This document shows positions 46,431 to 57,795 of a stretch of DNA of 64,000 bases, piece by piece (the first letter of the stretch is position 1; every line of letters starts with the position of its first letter). The translations under genes and the position numbers were made by a program. The DNA is from Taxillus chinensis. Lineage: Eukaryota; Streptophyta; Magnoliopsida; Santalales; Loranthaceae. The DNA lies in NCBI GenBank assembly GCA_023512835.1, contig CM042092.1, positions 45,378,535-45,442,534 of the forward strand, written 5' to 3'. The notes below the pieces were generated by a model, which made no database searches, was not told the DNA's origin, and saw only the letters and a program-made list of their open reading frames with translations.

Positions 46431-46431
46431 G

Positions 46432-47649
46432 CTATTGCTCAGCTTGCTCAACCAGAACCTCAAAGTTCTCTTCTGGATCAGCCTCAACAAAATCAACTTG
46501 CTGTAATTGGTGGTCCAAGCTAGCAGTAATCAGACTCTCTTCAAAGTACGCATCCACGAAGTCTGCAATGTGATCAATCCAAAAGCAACTGGAATGATCA
46601 TTCACCCTGTGCATTGATCTTTCCATATTAAACACCACCGCATCCTCATCCACACGCAGCGTCAACTCCCCTGAGTTTACATCAATCAAAGCCCTTCCTG
46701 TGCTAAGGAATGGCCTTCCAAGAATCAGCTGGACACCTTTGTCTTCCTCCATATCCAAAACTACAAAGTCCACCAAGAAAATAAACCTGTCCACCTTGAT
46801 AAGTACATCTTCGATGATGCTAGCCAGTTTGCCTATCGAACGATCAGCAAACTGCAAAGAGATTGATGTAGGCTTCATTCCTGTTAAGCCCAATCGTCGA
46901 TAGATAGTCATTGTCATCAAGTTAATACTAGCCCCTAGATCACAAAGGGCTTGCTCCAGTTGAGAGGTACCAATAATGCAAGTAAGAGTGAAGCTACCCG
47001 GATCTTTCAATTTGGGTGGTAGCTTATGCTGTAGCACTACACTTATGTCATTTGTGAGAGCCACAATCTCACAATCAGTATAGCTCCTCTTCTTGGACAG
47101 CAGATCCTTCAAGAACTTAACATATTTCGGCATCTGCTCCAAAGCTTCTATAAATGGTATGTTCACCTCCTGCTTCTTGAACATCTCTAAAAATTTTCTG
47201 AACTGAACATCCAAATTTTGTTTCCTCAATCTCTGAGGATATGGCATAGGAGGCTTGTATTGTACAGGAGTACTGGCTACAGGTTGGCCGACTTCAGCCT
47301 TGTCTTTCTCCTCCACTTTCTGATCAACGCTTCCTCCTTGTTCCTCATGATTATGCTGTTCACTGTCCTCCTTGCTGGGCTCAACTTCCTTTTCACCAGA
47401 TTGAAGTTCTTTCTCGCTTCTAAGCATAATGGCTTTGCACTGCTCTCTGGGGTTTACTTTAGTGTTACTGGGAAAGGTGTTTGATGAAGATGGTTTGACA
47501 GCATTTGCTAATTGGCCAATCTGCTGCTCGATATTCTTTATTGTAGCTCCAAGATCTTGGACAGAAGTGGTAAGGGACTTGATCCTCGTCTCTCCCCTAC
47601 TCATTCTGTCAGTTGCCTGCTTAGCAATCTGATAGAAGAAATTCCTCAT
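46432..47649 (-). pseudogene. Athila-like gag C-terminal part and aspartic protease
   Basis: 405-codon open frame. The first third (QQIGQLANAVKPSSSNTFPS, NPREQCKAIMLRS) is the Gag C-terminal region with an acidic Glu/Lys-rich stretch. Then come PPMPYPQRLRK and FRKFLEMFKK, and the protease active site LCDLGASINLM (DLGAS in place of the usual DTGAS, as in Athila relatives) with VQLILGRPFLSTGRALID. The frame is intact, but it is cut from the gag N-terminus by solo LTR-B copy 2 at 47692 and fused at its C-terminus to a deletion junction (VEQAEQ, 46432). It cannot give a complete Gag-Pol. Confidence 0.88.
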
Positions 47650-47691
47650 CTCTTCATATTTAGCTTTCTCTTTGTCCTCCTCCTTTTATTG

Positions 47692-49483
47692 TGTAATGAC
47701 CCGTATTTTGGGATGTGAGGAGTTAGTCTCAGTTTTGCCTTTTTGGGTGGAAATTGTTGGGTTTTAGGGAGTTTTCTTTCCACACACTTTGGCTAAATCA
47801 TCTTGTATATTGATAAGCAAGCAAGAGGCAAAGTTGGAGCCCAATAGGGAGTGCACGTGAGAATGCACGTGAGAAGGGCTTTTCACATGCAGTGAGATTT
47901 TTGCATGGGAGCCTTCCTGATGTTGTTCCAAGGCTTGTGGTGAAATTCTAGAGCTTTTGGAGGTGCCCGTGAGAATGCACATGAGAATGCTTTCTCACGT
48001 GCAGCCTCCATTACCCTTGTTTTGTTGTTCTGATCCTCTTTTGCTAAAGGACCATGGTGAAATTATGAATGCTTTGCCCTGTGTGGTTGCAAGAAGGTTG
48101 TAGTCTGTCATCAAAACTACGTCGTTTTGATGCTGGGATTCATTTAATCAAAACTACGTCGTTTTGGGGTTTGAGTTGTCTATATAAAGGGGTGAAGACT
48201 CCTTGTTCTAGGGTAAGGGTTCTCTTCAGCCACTGCAGCCGTCGTAGAGAGAGAGAGAGCTAGAGAGAGGGAAGGAAGGAGAGCTGCGGGTTGCTATCGG
48301 AGCGTCTTGCGTGGGGAGGACGGCGTCTAGCGTGGGAATAAGGAGGATCTTCTTTAAGGTAGGGGTTCTGTCTTTCCTGGTCTGTCCCGGGGTTAGGCCC
48401 TGTGTAGATGATTTATAGAGTTTCTATGGCTGTCGTTATAATATTTATATGTAAATTCATATTGGTGTGACCTCCTATATGAATGTTGGCCTTCAATGGC
48501 ATTTTGGTGTGATTTTGACGTTGGGTGGGCAGTGCATGTTAAATGTTCGATAAAATGCATGTGTGAATATGTTTGTGTGAAAATGCCAGTATGTGTTTGA
48601 TAATATGCCAGTAAGGCTAGAATTGTGAGTTGGTGAATGTGTGCCTGCTAAGTGTTTGGTTTTATGCCTGAGTGGCTAGGTTTTGCATTGGTGAATGTGT
48701 GCCTACTAAGTGTTTGGTTTTATGCCTGAGTGGCAGTGTGTACTATGTTTTGTGAAACCCGGTGGCTGTGGAAGCCCGGGACTATTTTGTGAAACTCGGC
48801 GGCTGTGGAAGCCCAGGACTGTTTTGTGAAACCCGGTGGTTATGGAAGCCTAGGACTTTTGTGAAACCCGGCGGCTGTGGAAGCCCGGGACTGTTCTTGG
48901 AACCCGGTGGTTGTGGAAGCCCGAGACTGCTCTTGGAAACCCGGTGGTTGTGGAAGCCCGGGACTGTTCATGTGCTAGTCTGTGTGGCTGTGGAAATAAT
49001 TGTACTTGCTGATATGGCTTGCTATTACATTTGTTGAAATAATTGTCACGACACTGCACTTGTACACATGGCATGTTGATGCTAGGAGCATGGGATAGGT
49101 TGGGGAGACACGATCCCTACTGAGCTGTGGTTGCTCACCCCTCCTACTGTGTTTGGTTTTTTTTCTACAGGGACCTACAGGCGTTAGGCGGGAACACCCA
49201 AGTTGAAGGCAGTTCTGTTTTGTGGCTTTATTTATTATTATTTGAGTTTCGTTGTTTATGTGTGAGCTTTGTAACCCCAGTGGGGAGATATTGTAATGAG
49301 GAGTTTTATGTAATAAACGCATGTTTAGACTTAATAAATATATGATTTTGTCTCCCTGAATATAAAATGTGAAGTGGATGGTAGCCTGTGTGGGCTTGTT
49401 GTATTCTACTCTCTTTATCCAAACTTGGGTAAAGGGATGGTCACGTTCCGGTCTCCTCGGGTTGGAAAATCCGGGGCGTGACA
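47692..49483 (+). mobile_element. Solo LTR-B copy 2 with TSD TATTG
   Basis: 1,792-bp LTR, TGTAATGACCCGTATTTTGG to CGGGGCGTGACA, flanked by TATTG at 47687-47691 and 49484-49488. It is inserted in the gag gene of the Athila-like element. It holds CACGTG hairpin modules, ACTACGTCGTTTTG repeats, a TATA box, a GA-rich leader and a ~37-bp tandem array (GAAACCCGGTGGCTGTGG units, about 48757-48970). Confidence 0.95.
47855..48187 (+). promoter_or_regulatory. LTR-B promoter: G-box hairpins, ACGT modules, TATA box
   Basis: Two inverted G-box-like modules occur: GTGCACGTGAGAATGCACG ... TTTTCACATGCAG at 47852-47900, and GTGAGAATGCACATGAG ... TTTCTCACGTGCAG at 47969-48004. They are followed by two AAAACTACGTCGTTTTG words (48113-48128, 48145-48160) and TATATAA at 48181-48187. 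CACGTG and ACGTCG cores are bZIP/bHLH-type motifs; regulation is inferred. Confidence 0.6.
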
Positions 49484-49488
49484 TATTG

Positions 49489-50745
49489 AGGCACCTTCTG
49501 AAAATCGGGAGGAAGTTGTGGCTGAGTAGTCTCTCCGTATTGTGCCATTCCAGTAGCAGGAGCCTTGTTCTACCTTTGCCATAAGTAAGGCTTTTGTTGA
49601 AATTGTGAAGGTCCTCCCTGATTCTGGAAATTGCTGGGCTGAGGCGGATTCTAGAATTGATTTGGATTCTAATATGGTTGCTAGAATCCTCCACCTCGAT
49701 TCCCAACGTATTGGGCTTCTTCATATGGCTGGGCTGGGGCAGCATCTTCAAGAACAACCTACTGGTTAGTCCTACCCTCCATTCTCACAGCCATGACTGA
49801 CATTTGCTCAGTCAACTTCTCCATTTTCTTAGTAAGCTCATCCAACTGATTTGAATTGGACACTGCTACAACTGGCTCAGCCTTTGTACGTCGATCAGTC
49901 GACCATTGGAAATTGGATAAGGCCATTCTTTCTAGTAATTCAACTGCAGCATTGGGTTCCATCATCATAAATGCTCCTCCAGCAACAGCATCAACCATGT
50001 TTCTAGTGGATGATTGCAAGCCCATGATGAATGATTCTACTTGCAACCATTCAAGTCTGCCATGGTTAAGACACCTCCTAACCAGATCCTTTAACCGTTC
50101 CCAAGCTTCATATAATGAATCATCACCACATTGGGTAAATTGACTGATTTGACTCCTCAGATGCATCACCCTTGTTGGTGGAAAATATTTGGAGAGGAAC
50201 TTCTCTGCCATCTGATCCCACGTTGTTATGCTCCCAGCTGGTAACGACTGGAACCAACCAAGAGTTCTGTCTTTTAGTAAAAATGGGAAGAGTCGGAGTT
50301 TAATGGCATCATCTGAGACTCCATTGATCTTGATAGTGTCACAGATTTGGAGGAACCTCATTAGATAATTGTGTGGATCATCCAGTGCTGAGCCTCTGAA
50401 TGCTTCTTGGCCAACCATCTGCAGCAACGCTGGTTTTAGCTCAAAGTTGTTAGCGTGAACTGGCACTCTCCTAATGCCGGAATACTCATAAGATAAAACA
50501 AGCCTGGCATAATCCATAAATGTTCGTGGTTGCTGGCCACCTTGTCCATTGTTGTTCAGCTGACCTGCATTGTTTGCTTGGTCTTCTCGTGCTCGGTTTT
50601 CAGCCATGATATCTTCACACACGTTCTGCAAATTATCCAATTGCTGCTCAGCTACTGCTAATATTCTATTAGCTCTTCGCTGTTCTCGTAGAGTTCTTCC
50701 AATTTCAGGATCTAACGGTAGCAACTCGCCACGAGTGCGATGCAT
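49489..50745 (-). pseudogene. Athila-like gag N-terminal part
   Basis: An open frame from about 50745 to 49759 shows the retrotransposon-gag domain (ELKPALLQMVGQEAFRGSAL, DDPHNYLMRFLQICDTIKI, DDAIKLRLFPFLLKDRTLGW, LPAGSITTWDQMAEKFLSKY, DSLYEAWERLKDLVRRCLNH). It ends with a heptad-like DELTKKMEKLTEQMSVMAVR stretch. Between 49758 and 49489 the Gln/Asn/Pro-rich Gag tail (NPPQPSNFQNQGGPSQFQQK) continues with stops. The gene is then split by the solo LTR-B at 49483 and resumes at 47686. Confidence 0.9.
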
Positions 50746-50925
50746 GCACTAAGGAATTTTATCGAACACTTGGCGTGCGCTACAAAAATTCAAAAACAAA
50801 TAATACCAAGCAGCACCGCACCAAATGAAATCTAAACAAAAACAAAATAGAAAAGAAACGCTTCCAAATCACAAATTAATCAGTGCGCTAAATGTCACCT
50901 AAGCCTCACAACAGCTTAGTTGCCT

Positions 50926-50943
50926 TCCCCAGCAACAGCGCCA
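50926..50943 (-). other. Primer-binding site of the Athila-like element
   Basis: The minus strand reads TGGCGCTGTTGCTGGGGA, six bases from the 5' LTR end at 50950. It matches the TGGCGCCGTTGC-type PBS (Asp-tRNA type) common in Athila/Tat elements, with one mismatch in the core. Confidence 0.8.
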
Positions 50944-50949
50944 AAAACT

Positions 50950-52513
50950 TGACCTATGAATTTTATATGTGGTATAGGTATGTACCAAGTGCACTGGCCA
51001 AGTAATAAGTGGAGTATTGAAACCCTGATTATCGATCCTACAGGTAAGGAACTAGTGCTGAAAGATAAATGATCACTAAACTAACAGATTTGGTCCATGT
51101 CTGGAAAAATGATTTAAGTTGTGCAAATAGTTTGAATTTTGAATAGCTAAAGCAAAAGTGAATAAATCAGATTGTTGGCAAGCAATTGGTATAGAGATTT
51201 CAGTGATTAAGGATCTAGGGTCACAATGTTTACCACCCAATAGATTGTAATAATCTGGATTATGGCACTTGTTCTTGATTTAAGCTCTAATTCATGTTCA
51301 TGTTAATTATCTCCTACCTATCTTACATTTGGTCCATGCTAAGATAGATTTAAGGCTTTTATTCCATTTGGCCCATGTGAATAAAAGTGATCAAGGTAGA
51401 TAAATAATCTAATAGTTGTAGACTTGGTCCATCATACAACATTAAATCTAATTCACTAGTGTTCCACCCTAGACAAGGGCTAAGATTACCTAATCATGCA
51501 TAAATCAGGCATTTGCTTTCATACAAGTGAATTAAACAAGAACTGAATTTCATTTTATTGAACAAGCATAAACCATAAACCAAACTAATTACAACATATT
51601 GGGGGCTACATTGCTCCCCTAGACTAACAAAACTACCCCATAATCATAATGAAAGCAATAGAAATTACAAGAAAGCACATGATTACAGTACCGGGACAAT
51701 AAAGGAAGAACCCAAGATGAACCAGGACTCCGGCCAACAAAGACTCTGGCGTCTGCTGCCCAAAATCGCTCCTCTCCAACTCCAGTGCCGCCAAAGGACA
51801 ATCCGATCTTTCAACAATGGCTATAGCTCTTCTTCAGAACTCAGATTAGATTGTCTAACCAAGGATGATTTACAATGCCTCCTAAGCCCCCTATTTATAA
51901 GATTTAGTGGGCCAAATTAGGGTTACAAAAGGTGTGCCCTAATTATAAGTGTGGTCACAGCCAAAACGACATCGTTTTGGTTAGTGACACTATTCGACGT
52001 TCCAGGCTCAATAAAACTCAAACTACACCAAATTTGACCCAAGTTCTTTAGATGAAAATGATTAAAACAACAAAACACATCATTTGGACCTCAAAACTGC
52101 CTGCACGCGAGAATGCACGTGAGAAAGTCCTTTTCACGTGCAGCTCCAAATCAGCCCAAATTTGCTCCAAAGCTTCAGTAGAACTTGTAGAAAGCATCCA
52201 TGCATCAAACTCCTTGCATGCGAGAATGCACGTGAGAAAGTCCTTTTCACGTGCACCTTCATTTTGCTCTTATTTTGCTTCCATCTTCTTCCTATAGCTT
52301 CCTCTTGAGTGTATGGAGTGATCTAGCCAGGGTGTGTGAGAAAAAGTTGCTCCAAAACCTGCCAAAACCACTCAAAAAGTACAACTATACACTAAACAAG
52401 GTCTTCCTAGGGGTTAGAGCAAATATATGCAAAATACCACGCAAATAGGCTCAAAACATACTCTAAAACACCCTAAATATGGCATAGGATAACGGCATAA
52501 ATGCTCGTTATCA
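50950..52513 (-). repeat. 5' LTR (LTR-A) of the Athila-like element
   Basis: 1,564 bp, uninterrupted copy of LTR-A. The minus-strand TATA box is the reverse of CTATTTATAA (51891-51900). Upstream on the minus strand are AAAACGACATCGTTTTGG (51963-51980) and two CACGTG hairpin modules (52103-52145, 52218-52255). Followed by TSD GAGTA at 52514-52518. Confidence 0.94.
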
Positions 52514-52518
52514 GAGTA

Positions 52519-52982
52519 TACAGAGCATGTAGTATAGACTTGTATGTTTGCATGATATGGAGTATTAGGGTCAGCTACTGAGCTTGTCGCTCACCCCTAC
52601 TTGTTATTTCCCCTTCCAGGTGTGACCCGAGACTAGTGGAGGACTTTCTTCCAGGAGGACGTGCCCACTACTCTGATGTATGAGTACTATATTTTGTATT
52701 GTATTTTGTGTTGTATCCCAGACATGGGTCCGTGGACAGTTATATTTGCATATTATTTGTGATGTGATGTCTGTATGACTGTTTAACTTATTGTATGCAG
52801 GATAATGTATGAGAAAGTACAGGATTACCCTTGATGTATGACTGTACAGGGTTGCATATTTGAGATAGCACCCGTGGTGTAGTCTCTATTGGTGCTAGTC
52901 ACCAACCCCTTGACCTTTCGGGTGCGGGCAAGGGGAAGTCATGTACCTGGTTCCAGGTTCCCTGGAATTTGGGGGCGTAACA
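52519..52982 (+). mobile_element. Solo LTR-T copy 3, right part
   Basis: Resumes the LTR-T sequence broken at 36495 (TACAGAGCATGTAGTATAGA onward) and ends GGGGGCGTAACA. It is followed by CTCCG (52983-52987), duplicating 34657-34661. Confidence 0.93.
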
Positions 52983-52987
52983 CTCCG

Positions 52988-53572
52988 TGTCTTCTTTACT
53001 TTAGTCCGGTTGAGTGGAAGACTTAACTTTTCAACTCCGTGACGACTCTCTTATTCCGTGTGACTTTGTAAACTAAGATTCTTACTCCGCATTTATTTGA
53101 CTTAGTCCATTTGAAGTATTAGGTGCGGATTTCTTAGTCCGTAGCTTTTAGGTTCTTAGTCCGCACGAATGATCCTTATTCCGTATGAAGTAAAGACTTG
53201 GTTATATACCAAGTATTTGACGACACTCATTCCCACTTGGATCAGGATTTTGTATCCTGTCTTTAGCTTTGCTCTCATGAGTGTAGATCTGGATGAAGGT
53301 CATATCTTCTGCAATGACTTAAGATAAAACAACAAAGGTCTCAAATTAAATTACATAGGGCTTTATCAGCATTATCCAAATTCTGGGCTTGATCCAACAA
53401 TCTTCCCCAATTATGGATATGTCCAAACTCTTTTTAATCTGATATGGTAAGCAACGCAAAGAGATAACATACAGAAAAGAAATCACTCCATTTTCATTAA
53501 CAAGTACAAAGTACAATTCAGCCTTTATACGAAATTTTCATTAAGGTACATAAGGCTAACTATACTTGAAGA
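52988..53572 (-). mobile_element. Reverse copia LTR, second part, plus polypurine tract and 3' internal piece
   Basis: Continues the reverse LTR-S1-like sequence from 34661 to its start at 53399 (GGGCTTGATCCAACA). Next is the reversed polypurine tract (ATCTTCCCCAATTATGG, 53400-53416), then about 155 bp matching, in reverse, the internal 3' end of the full-length copia element (31400-31560). It is broken at 53573 by a forward copia LTR. Confidence 0.9.
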
Positions 53573-54985
53573 TGTTGGATCAAGCCTAGAATTTGGATCA
53601 TGCTGATAAAGCCCTATGTAATTTGATTTGAGATCTTTTGTGTTTCTTTGATCATTGCAGAAGATATGTTATTAATCCGGAGATACACTCGTGAGAGCAA
53701 AGCTAAGGACAGGATACATAATCCTGATCCGGACAAGAGTGAGTGTCATCAAACACTTGGTAAATAACCAAGTCACCAATACATACGGAATAAGGAACAT
53801 TCGTGCGGACTAAGAACTTAAAAGCTACAGATTACGGAATCTGCTCTTGATATCTGAAACAGATTAAGTCAAACTGATGCGGAGTAAGAATCTTGGTCTA
53901 CAAGGTCGCACGAAGTAAAAGACTCGACACGGAGCTAAAAGTTAAGTCTTTCACTCAAGTGAACTAAAGGAAAGAAGACACGGAATAAGGCATCCGAGTC
54001 TTCCATATATACGGAGTAAGAAAGTACTGATGCGGAATAAAGACTCGAGTCCTTATTCGCACAGAGTAAGGAACTTAGATGCGGAGTAAGGAATCCGGAC
54101 CACTCACTCATGCGGAGTAAGGATGTGCTAGTACGGAGTAAGCCATCCGATCCTTTAGACTCGCACAGAGTGAGAAACTTACATATGGAGTAAGGAACTT
54201 ACATACGGAGTAAGGAAGCACTGATACGGAATAAGCACTCCGACCTTCTCATTCACAAGGAGTAAGGAAGCGCTGACACAGACTAAGGATTCCAATACCA
54301 AATAGATACGGAGTAAGCAACCACTGACACAGAGTAAGGTTTCGAGCTTCATTAGCTACGGAGTAAGGAAAATTACACCGGACCAAGAAGATTTTGCTTC
54401 AACTTAACCGCATTTAAGATTATCAACTCATGCTGTCCCGATGTATGACAAACTTGTTGAGAACCTGAAGAATCTTACACGTGGATCACCTGGATATGTG
54501 GACACAACTTTAATTATATTTGGGAACTCACAAAGGCACTTATACTCTTCAAACCCAAGATCTTGAGCTCCACAAACCGCAGTAGTCAAGGTAGAGACTA
54601 CCGAGGAATAGTTAGTGCTGAATGCATTCCGGAACTACAAGTTCCAAGGTTGTCTTTTAGGAATGTTTTTGTATAAATATTTATACTTGTATATGTAAAG
54701 TGATGTGCGAAAAAGCCTGAATCAATACTGTGTATGCACAAGAGTTCAAAGAGATAATATAGGCCAGAGTGTGAATCCTTTTGTAAACAGCGTGTAAAAG
54801 AATCTTGCTTCTATTTTGTTGTATTTATCTTCTGATAATAAAACAAAATACTTCCACTATCTGGTTATCTTCCGCAGTGATTCTATCACTTAACTAGATA
54901 AGTTTTTGTGTCATAAGAGACTACAGAGAGTTTGGATAAGAGCTTATTCACCCCCCCCCCCCCTCTAGGCTCCAAGGGACCATCA
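53573..54985 (+). repeat. 5' LTR (LTR-S1) of the second copia element
   Basis: 1,413 bp, TGTTGG to CCATCA, with the same CGGAGTAAGG-word array (about 53880-54365) and TATAAATATT near 54673. The end has a 13-C run (54951-54963), longer than the 7-C run of the copies at 19837 and 31576. Confidence 0.94.
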
Positions 54986-54987
54986 AG

Positions 54988-54999
54988 TGGTATCAGAGC
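54988..54999 (+). other. Primer-binding site, initiator-Met tRNA type
   Basis: TGGTATCAGAGC two bases after the LTR. Confidence 0.93.
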
Positions 55000-55037
55000 A
55001 AGTTCTAAGTAGAGATCCCACTCTTTCACTCTCAGCA

Positions 55038-57284
55038 ATGGCCGAAGAAAGCAGTATGCTATTCTATACTCGCCTTAACTCCAGAGGTGCACAAGAGCCC
55101 ATCCCGAATCGAAGCAGCAGTGAAAACGTCGACCCACCTCAACCTGCTGTTGCCTCCACTGCTCAACCACAGAGTTTTGGTTTTACTCTGACAAAACCGC
55201 CCAAATTCACACCTGAGCTTTTCTCCCACTGGAAAGCTCGCATGAAGATGTTCATGGTATGCCATGACTATCTCATGTGGCCCTGTCTTCATCAGGAGAT
55301 TCCAATTCCGATGACTATCGAAGAACATGGAGTTAGAAGGCCAAAGACGGATGCCGAACTTACCAACGATGAAAGAGCCTGGCAGTGCGCTAGCGAAAAG
55401 GCTCTGGCTTACGTTACATCGTCTTTAGATTCCGAGGCTTTCATGGACGTCCAGGACTACACATCAGCAAAAGCTATCTGGGATAAACTGACAATCCTCT
55501 ATGAGGGAAGTCAGTCCCAGATGCAAAACGTGATATGTGCTCTCAGACAGAACTTTGAGAGTCTCAATCACAAACCTGGTGAATCCCTTGAGAGTATCTA
55601 TCAGAGATTTGGCAAGCTCATTCTAGAGCTAAAAACTGTTAATGAACACTACACTCAGTCTCAAATCAATGACAAGTTCTTTCGATCCTTGCCGGATCGC
55701 TACTACTCCAAGCAGCTCCAGATGCAAGCTGACAAAAACTGGCCGTTTACTGCCCTTGAAGAAATATACGGAGAGCTTCGTACTCATGAGGTCAGATTCA
55801 GATACACAAACCGTGATGAGAAAATAGCTCGGAAAGAAAAAGGGGTAGCCCTCAAAGCTACGGAATGCTCCAGTATTCATCAAGAGGATGATACGGATGA
55901 GTCAGAGAATTCTGACTCAGATGCAGAAGAGGAAATAGCTCTTCTTGTTAAATCCTTTGAACGATTCATTCGGAAAAGTAGAAAAGGATTCAGAAGAGGC
56001 TCCTCATCATCCAGAAGGAAGGAACGATCGGAGTTGAGCTCCCAAGAATGCTTTAATTGTGGGAAACCTAGTCACTGGGCCAAGGAATGCAGATCTAAAA
56101 CTAAGACGGCAGAGAAAAGTGACAAGGTTACTCCTCGATGTACCACCTCAGACAACAGCAAAAACAAGAGGAAGGCGTTCACGACAAAGTACATCAGTGG
56201 CTCGAAAGAAGAGGAGGAATCCTCGGATGATGAGCCAACTCCTAAGCCGAACGTCTGCCTCATGGCAAATACTGAGGTACCTTTTATCTCTGTGCTCATG
56301 AGTAAAATAGAATCTCTTGTTACTGAACGTGATCATGAAAAGAATGAGAGACTAATAATTACTCAAATGTACAAAGATATGGAAAGTCAGAATAAACGTC
56401 TTGAATTTACTATTGCTAGACTTGAAAAAGACATAGCTGACTTCAGAGGAAAAGAAGCTTGGTGTCACGATCTAAGGGCAGAAAATCATCTGCTACATAC
56501 CAATCTCTCAGGCCTAAAAGTTATTGTAAAAAGACTCAAGAATGAACTAGAACAGGAAAAGGAAATAAATCACAAGTGGCTTAAATCCGGGGAAATAGCC
56601 TCTTCATTTAGGACTGATCCGGATAATGTTCGAGTCAAACCTGGCCTAGGTTCAGAATCATCAACCTCCAATGCTCAAGCTACTGAGTGTCCTCCGGATT
56701 TCACTCCAAAACTAACCAACTTATATCCTATTAGTACGTCTAAACCGTTGGATGGTTTCATTTCAGGTGGCACCATAGTTTATGACTGTGGAGTTGAGGC
56801 TGTTACTGCACTTCCCGAAGCAGTAGCACCCGTAACTAATGATGAAGGGAAGGCTGCTGCAGTTAAAGCCAAGAGCGCGTCACCCAAACGCAATGGATTA
56901 GGCCACAAGGAACAGAGTAGAAAGTCTGTAAAATCTAAGAGACCTGTATTCCCTGTTTGTACTCCGCATTATAGTGTATGTTCCATCTGTAGGGAAATAG
57001 GTCATTATCACTATGAATGTTGGAGTTTATCTGATAACTGGCTTTGTAATCAAATTCGTACCAATAAAGATTAGTTCAATAAAAAGGGTTCTTCGAGCAA
57101 AACAAAAGCTAAACCTCAAAGGAGTGTCTCTCCTAAGATAACCCAAATAAAAGAAGCAGCTGAACCTAACAAATTAAAGTCAACTTGGAGAGCTAAAAGT
57201 CCTAGCAAAGTCAAATCCGGAACTGTTGACATTACTGCTGTTCTTTCTAACCGCCCGAAACAAGTTTGGGCACCAAAAGTGTAA
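55038..57284 (+). CDS. Copia Gag polyprotein with two CCHC zinc knuckles
   Basis: ATG at 55038 (MAEESSMLFYTRL) opens a frame intact for 678 codons to a TAG at 57072-57074. The full-length copy has CAG there, and the same frame then runs on to TAA at 57282-57284. Gag packages the RNA into virus-like particles. Regions: N-terminal linker; UBN2-type capsid domain about residues 45-290 (FTPELFSHWKARMKMFMV, LPDRYYSKQLQMQ); a Ser/Arg-rich stretch; knuckle 1 CFNCGKPSHWAKEC (~residue 336); an acidic Ser/Glu stretch; a coiled coil of about 100 residues (ERLIITQMYKDMESQNKRLE onward); a Lys/Ser/Pro-rich region; and knuckle 2 CSICREIGHYHYEC (~residue 650). Pol follows in the same frame after the TAA. An upstream GTG start inside the PBS is not credible. 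Best-preserved retroelement ORF in the window, but its element is truncated. Confidence 0.9.
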
Positions 57285-57329
57285 ACTGTTGTCTTTCAGG
57301 AGCATCTCTGGAATGCACTGACGGATCAC

Positions 57330-57795
57330 TTGAAGTTAAAGATCAATCAAAGCAAGTGGATCCTCGATAGTGGATGCTCCGGACATATGACGGGTGATCA
57401 GACTCTACTTGTAGAAGTTAATGAAAAACGAGGTCCATCTGTTTCATATGGTGACAACAGCAAAGGTAAGACTGTCGGGTATGGCACTTTAACCAACGAC
57501 TGTGTATCAATCACTAGAGTTGCACTAGTCGAAGGTTTGAAGCATAATTTGCTAAGTGTCAGTAATTTATGTGACAAAGGATTTACTGTTTCCTTTATGT
57601 CCAACACCTGTACAGTAAGGGAAAACTTATCCGAAGATGTAAAATTATCTAGATCAAGAGATGGGGACATATACTCAGTGGTCTTAAGAAATAATTCTTC
57701 TGACCCTGTATGCTTCCTCACTAAAGCTTCAGATGAAGATAGTTGGTTATGACACAAGCGATGCGCACATTTAAACTTTAAGACACTATCTAAGT
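57330..57795 (+). pseudogene. Start of copia pol: protease and GAG-pre-integrase fragment
   Basis: Protease motif DSGCSGHMTG near 57366, then GLKHNLLSVSNLCDKGFTV. TGA replaces a Trp codon at 57750-57752 (SWL-stop-HKR). The element is cut at 57795 shortly after RCAHLNFKTLSKL. In the same frame as gag upstream. Confidence 0.9.

Larger units (their letters stand above)
36496..52513 (-). mobile_element. Athila-like Ty3/gypsy element (minus strand) with third ORF and two nested solo LTRs
   Basis: LTRs at 50950-52513 (5') and 36496-40535 (3', itself interrupted) are bounded by TSD GAGTA at 36491-36495 and 52514-52518. Minus-strand order: PBS, gag, protease, RT-RNase H, integrase, non-coding linker, third ORF, polypurine tract. 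The gypsy order (RT before integrase), the TGGCGCTGTTGC-type PBS, the gag sequence and the protease motif DLGASINLM point to the Athila group. Total 16,018 bp, of which about 4.3 kb are nested solo LTRs. LTRs differ at roughly 60 of ~1,563 positions by hand count (about 4%). It sits inside solo LTR-T copy 3. Confidence 0.93.
53573..57795 (+). mobile_element. Second forward SIRE-like copia element, 5' portion
   Basis: 5' LTR, PBS, gag and the start of pol, closely matching 19837-24130. It stops abruptly inside the GAG-pre-integrase region at 57795, where a TGTTGGACCCC sequence begins. The bases before the LTR (53568-53572) are GAAGA; the partner TSD would lie beyond the window or be lost. The rest of pol, the third ORF and the 3' LTR are absent. 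Confidence 0.92.

Noticed and set aside
54987..55037. N-terminal extension of Gag from GTG 54987
   Set aside because: It would start inside the primer-binding site region. The ATG at 55038 has a normal context and matches the ATG position of the other copy (21310).
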